DNA from: Chitinophaga pinensis
GTDB lineage: Bacteria; Bacteroidota; Bacteroidia; UKL13-3
Length of the DNA: 35,027 nucleotides
Direction: 5' to 3'
Assembly: GCA_943323675.2 (NCBI GenBank)
Contig: CALPIR020000002.1
Location: 1 to 35,027 of the forward strand
Below, one piece after another: positions 34,152 through 35,027 of this stretch. A program made the position numbers and the translations under genes. The first letter of the stretch is position 1. Each line of letters starts with the position of its first letter. The notes beneath the pieces were generated by a model. That model saw only the letters and a program-made list of their open reading frames with translations. It did not search any database and had not been told where the DNA came from.

Positions 34152-35027
34152 TTAGAAGGAATAATTTATCCCCACAGTGGGAATAATAGGCAACTGATTG
34201 ATGCGCGTAAAGCGAGCTCTGTCGAAATAGAAAATGTTATCGCGGTTGTATACGTTGGTAGCAGCCGCTGTTAGGGTCATGGTTTGATTTTTCTTGAGAG
34301 TCAGTTTTTTAGACAGTGACACATCCATGCGGTGGAAACTTGGTAAACGACCATTGTTTATGTCTGTATAATAAACACCAATATTTCCATTTTGCGTTAA
34401 AGGATTACCTGTTGCTCCTGTATTTAACTTTTCATAAAAACCTTGTGTTTGTGTAAACGGAAATCCTGAACCAAAATTCCAACGCGTATTTAAGTTCCAA
34501 GAACGTTTTTTATCAAACGTATAAGTTGCTACAATATTAACATTGTGTCGTCTGTCAAAGTGCGGAGAATATGTTCTTGTGCCATCAAAACGTTCAACAT
34601 AAGTTAAGCTGTATACAGCCCATAAATACAATTTCTTAAACTCATATTTATATTTAAAATCCATACCGTACGAACTACCAATTTCAATGGCAAAATCATT
34701 ACGTTGGTATTCTGGCTTAGTTAAGTCGTTTTCATCGTAAAGTTTATCTCTGTTAATATTGGTTAACTGAGTAAAATCTTTATAAAAACCTTCTATATTA
34801 ATTTCTTGGTGTTGTCCTAAATCCAATTCAATACCTGCGCCATAATGCCAAGCTCTTTGTAAAGCGCTATTTACATTTTGTCCGTTAAATTTACGGGGTA
34901 AGTTTTCAGGCCCTGATAAGAAACCATAGAATAGATTCACTACATCTTGGTCGTTAACTGCAGCAATTAAATTTTGTGTGTAAAACCCTCCAGCCGCTTT
35001 TAGTCTTATTTTTTCGGTAAGGTTATA
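34152..35027 (-). CDS. TonB-dependent receptor, C-terminal part (5' partial)
   Basis: The frame is open to the end of the window, giving 291 codons of the 3' end, and the gene begins outside it. The visible part is the outer-membrane barrel: GAGIELDLGQHQEINIEGFYK, YGMDFKYKYEFKKLYLWAVYSLTYVER, FDRRHNVNIVATYTFDKKRSWNLNTRW, FHRMDVSLSKKLTLKK and the final NYSF with the C-terminal aromatic residue used for Bam recognition. The plug domain and TonB box are not visible, so the ligand cannot be inferred. It is upstream of, and in the same direction as, the TPR gene, with 54 bases between. Confidence 0.85.
   Translation of the reverse strand, partial: YNLTEKIRLKAAGGFYTQNLIAAVNDQDVVNLFYGFLSGPENLPRKFNGQNVNSALQRAWHYGAGIELDLGQHQEINIEGFYKDFTQLTNINRDKLYDENDLTKPEYQRNDFAIEIGSSYGMDFKYKYEFKKLYLWAVYSLTYVERFDGTRTYSPHFDRRHNVNIVATYTFDKKRSWNLNTRWNFGSGFPFTQTQGFYEKLNTGATGNPLTQNGNIGVYYTDINNGRLPSFHRMDVSLSKKLTLKKNQTMTLTAAATNVYNRDNIFYFDRARFTRINQLPIIPTVGINYSF

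Overview
The window looks like a chromosomal segment of a Bacteroidota bacterium. It is A+T-rich, leaders lack clear Shine-Dalgarno sites, and promoter boxes of the TTTG / TAnnTTTG type are visible. Several products carry type IX secretion (T9SS) or gliding-associated C-terminal domains, and TonB-receptor-like barrels, a CCDC81-type HU/SPOR protein and a lycopene cyclase of the CrtY family are present. No rRNA, tRNA, CRISPR, phage or insertion sequence was recognised, so this appears to be ordinary core genome with one striking accessory module.

Layout. 2-2800: 3' part of a large T9SS-exported PKD-repeat protein. 2815-3831: an ACMSD-like decarboxylase without its usual pathway neighbours. 3900-7473 (minus): a sugar-nucleotide operon (aminotransferase, UDP-glucose 6-dehydrogenase, UDP-glucuronate decarboxylase) with a promoter overlapped by a 9-bp-arm palindrome. 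7567-9560: an outer-membrane protein overlapping waaA (Kdo transferase). 9569-9871: YbaB/EbfC. 10088-12943: full-length glycine dehydrogenase gcvP with a strong terminator. 13275-15743 (minus): VWA protein, cupin and zinc phospholipase C/S1-P1-like hydrolase. 15874-16884: secreted endonuclease/phosphatase. 17207-18651: divergent ferredoxin and LuxC-like acyl-CoA reductase.

18697-21546 (minus) is the most interesting part. A green-type proton-pumping proteorhodopsin is followed, after a terminator-like hairpin, by one continuous 681-codon gene that fuses a complete lycopene beta-cyclase to a complete Blh beta-carotene dioxygenase. One polypeptide would therefore turn lycopene into beta-carotene and then retinal, the opsin's chromophore. 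The opsin has a leader with potential RNA structure. The earlier carotenoid genes (crtE, crtB, crtI) are not in the window.

22060-35027: a T9SS-exported CxxCH protein, a biotin carrier protein, an M1 aminopeptidase lipoprotein and an HD hydrolase. These are followed by a minus-strand run of envelope genes (TonB-receptor C-terminus, giant TPR protein, barrel protein, HU/SPOR protein, LpoA-like periplasmic binding protein) that looks like an operon for cell-envelope work. All assignments come from reading motifs by eye; no database search was made.
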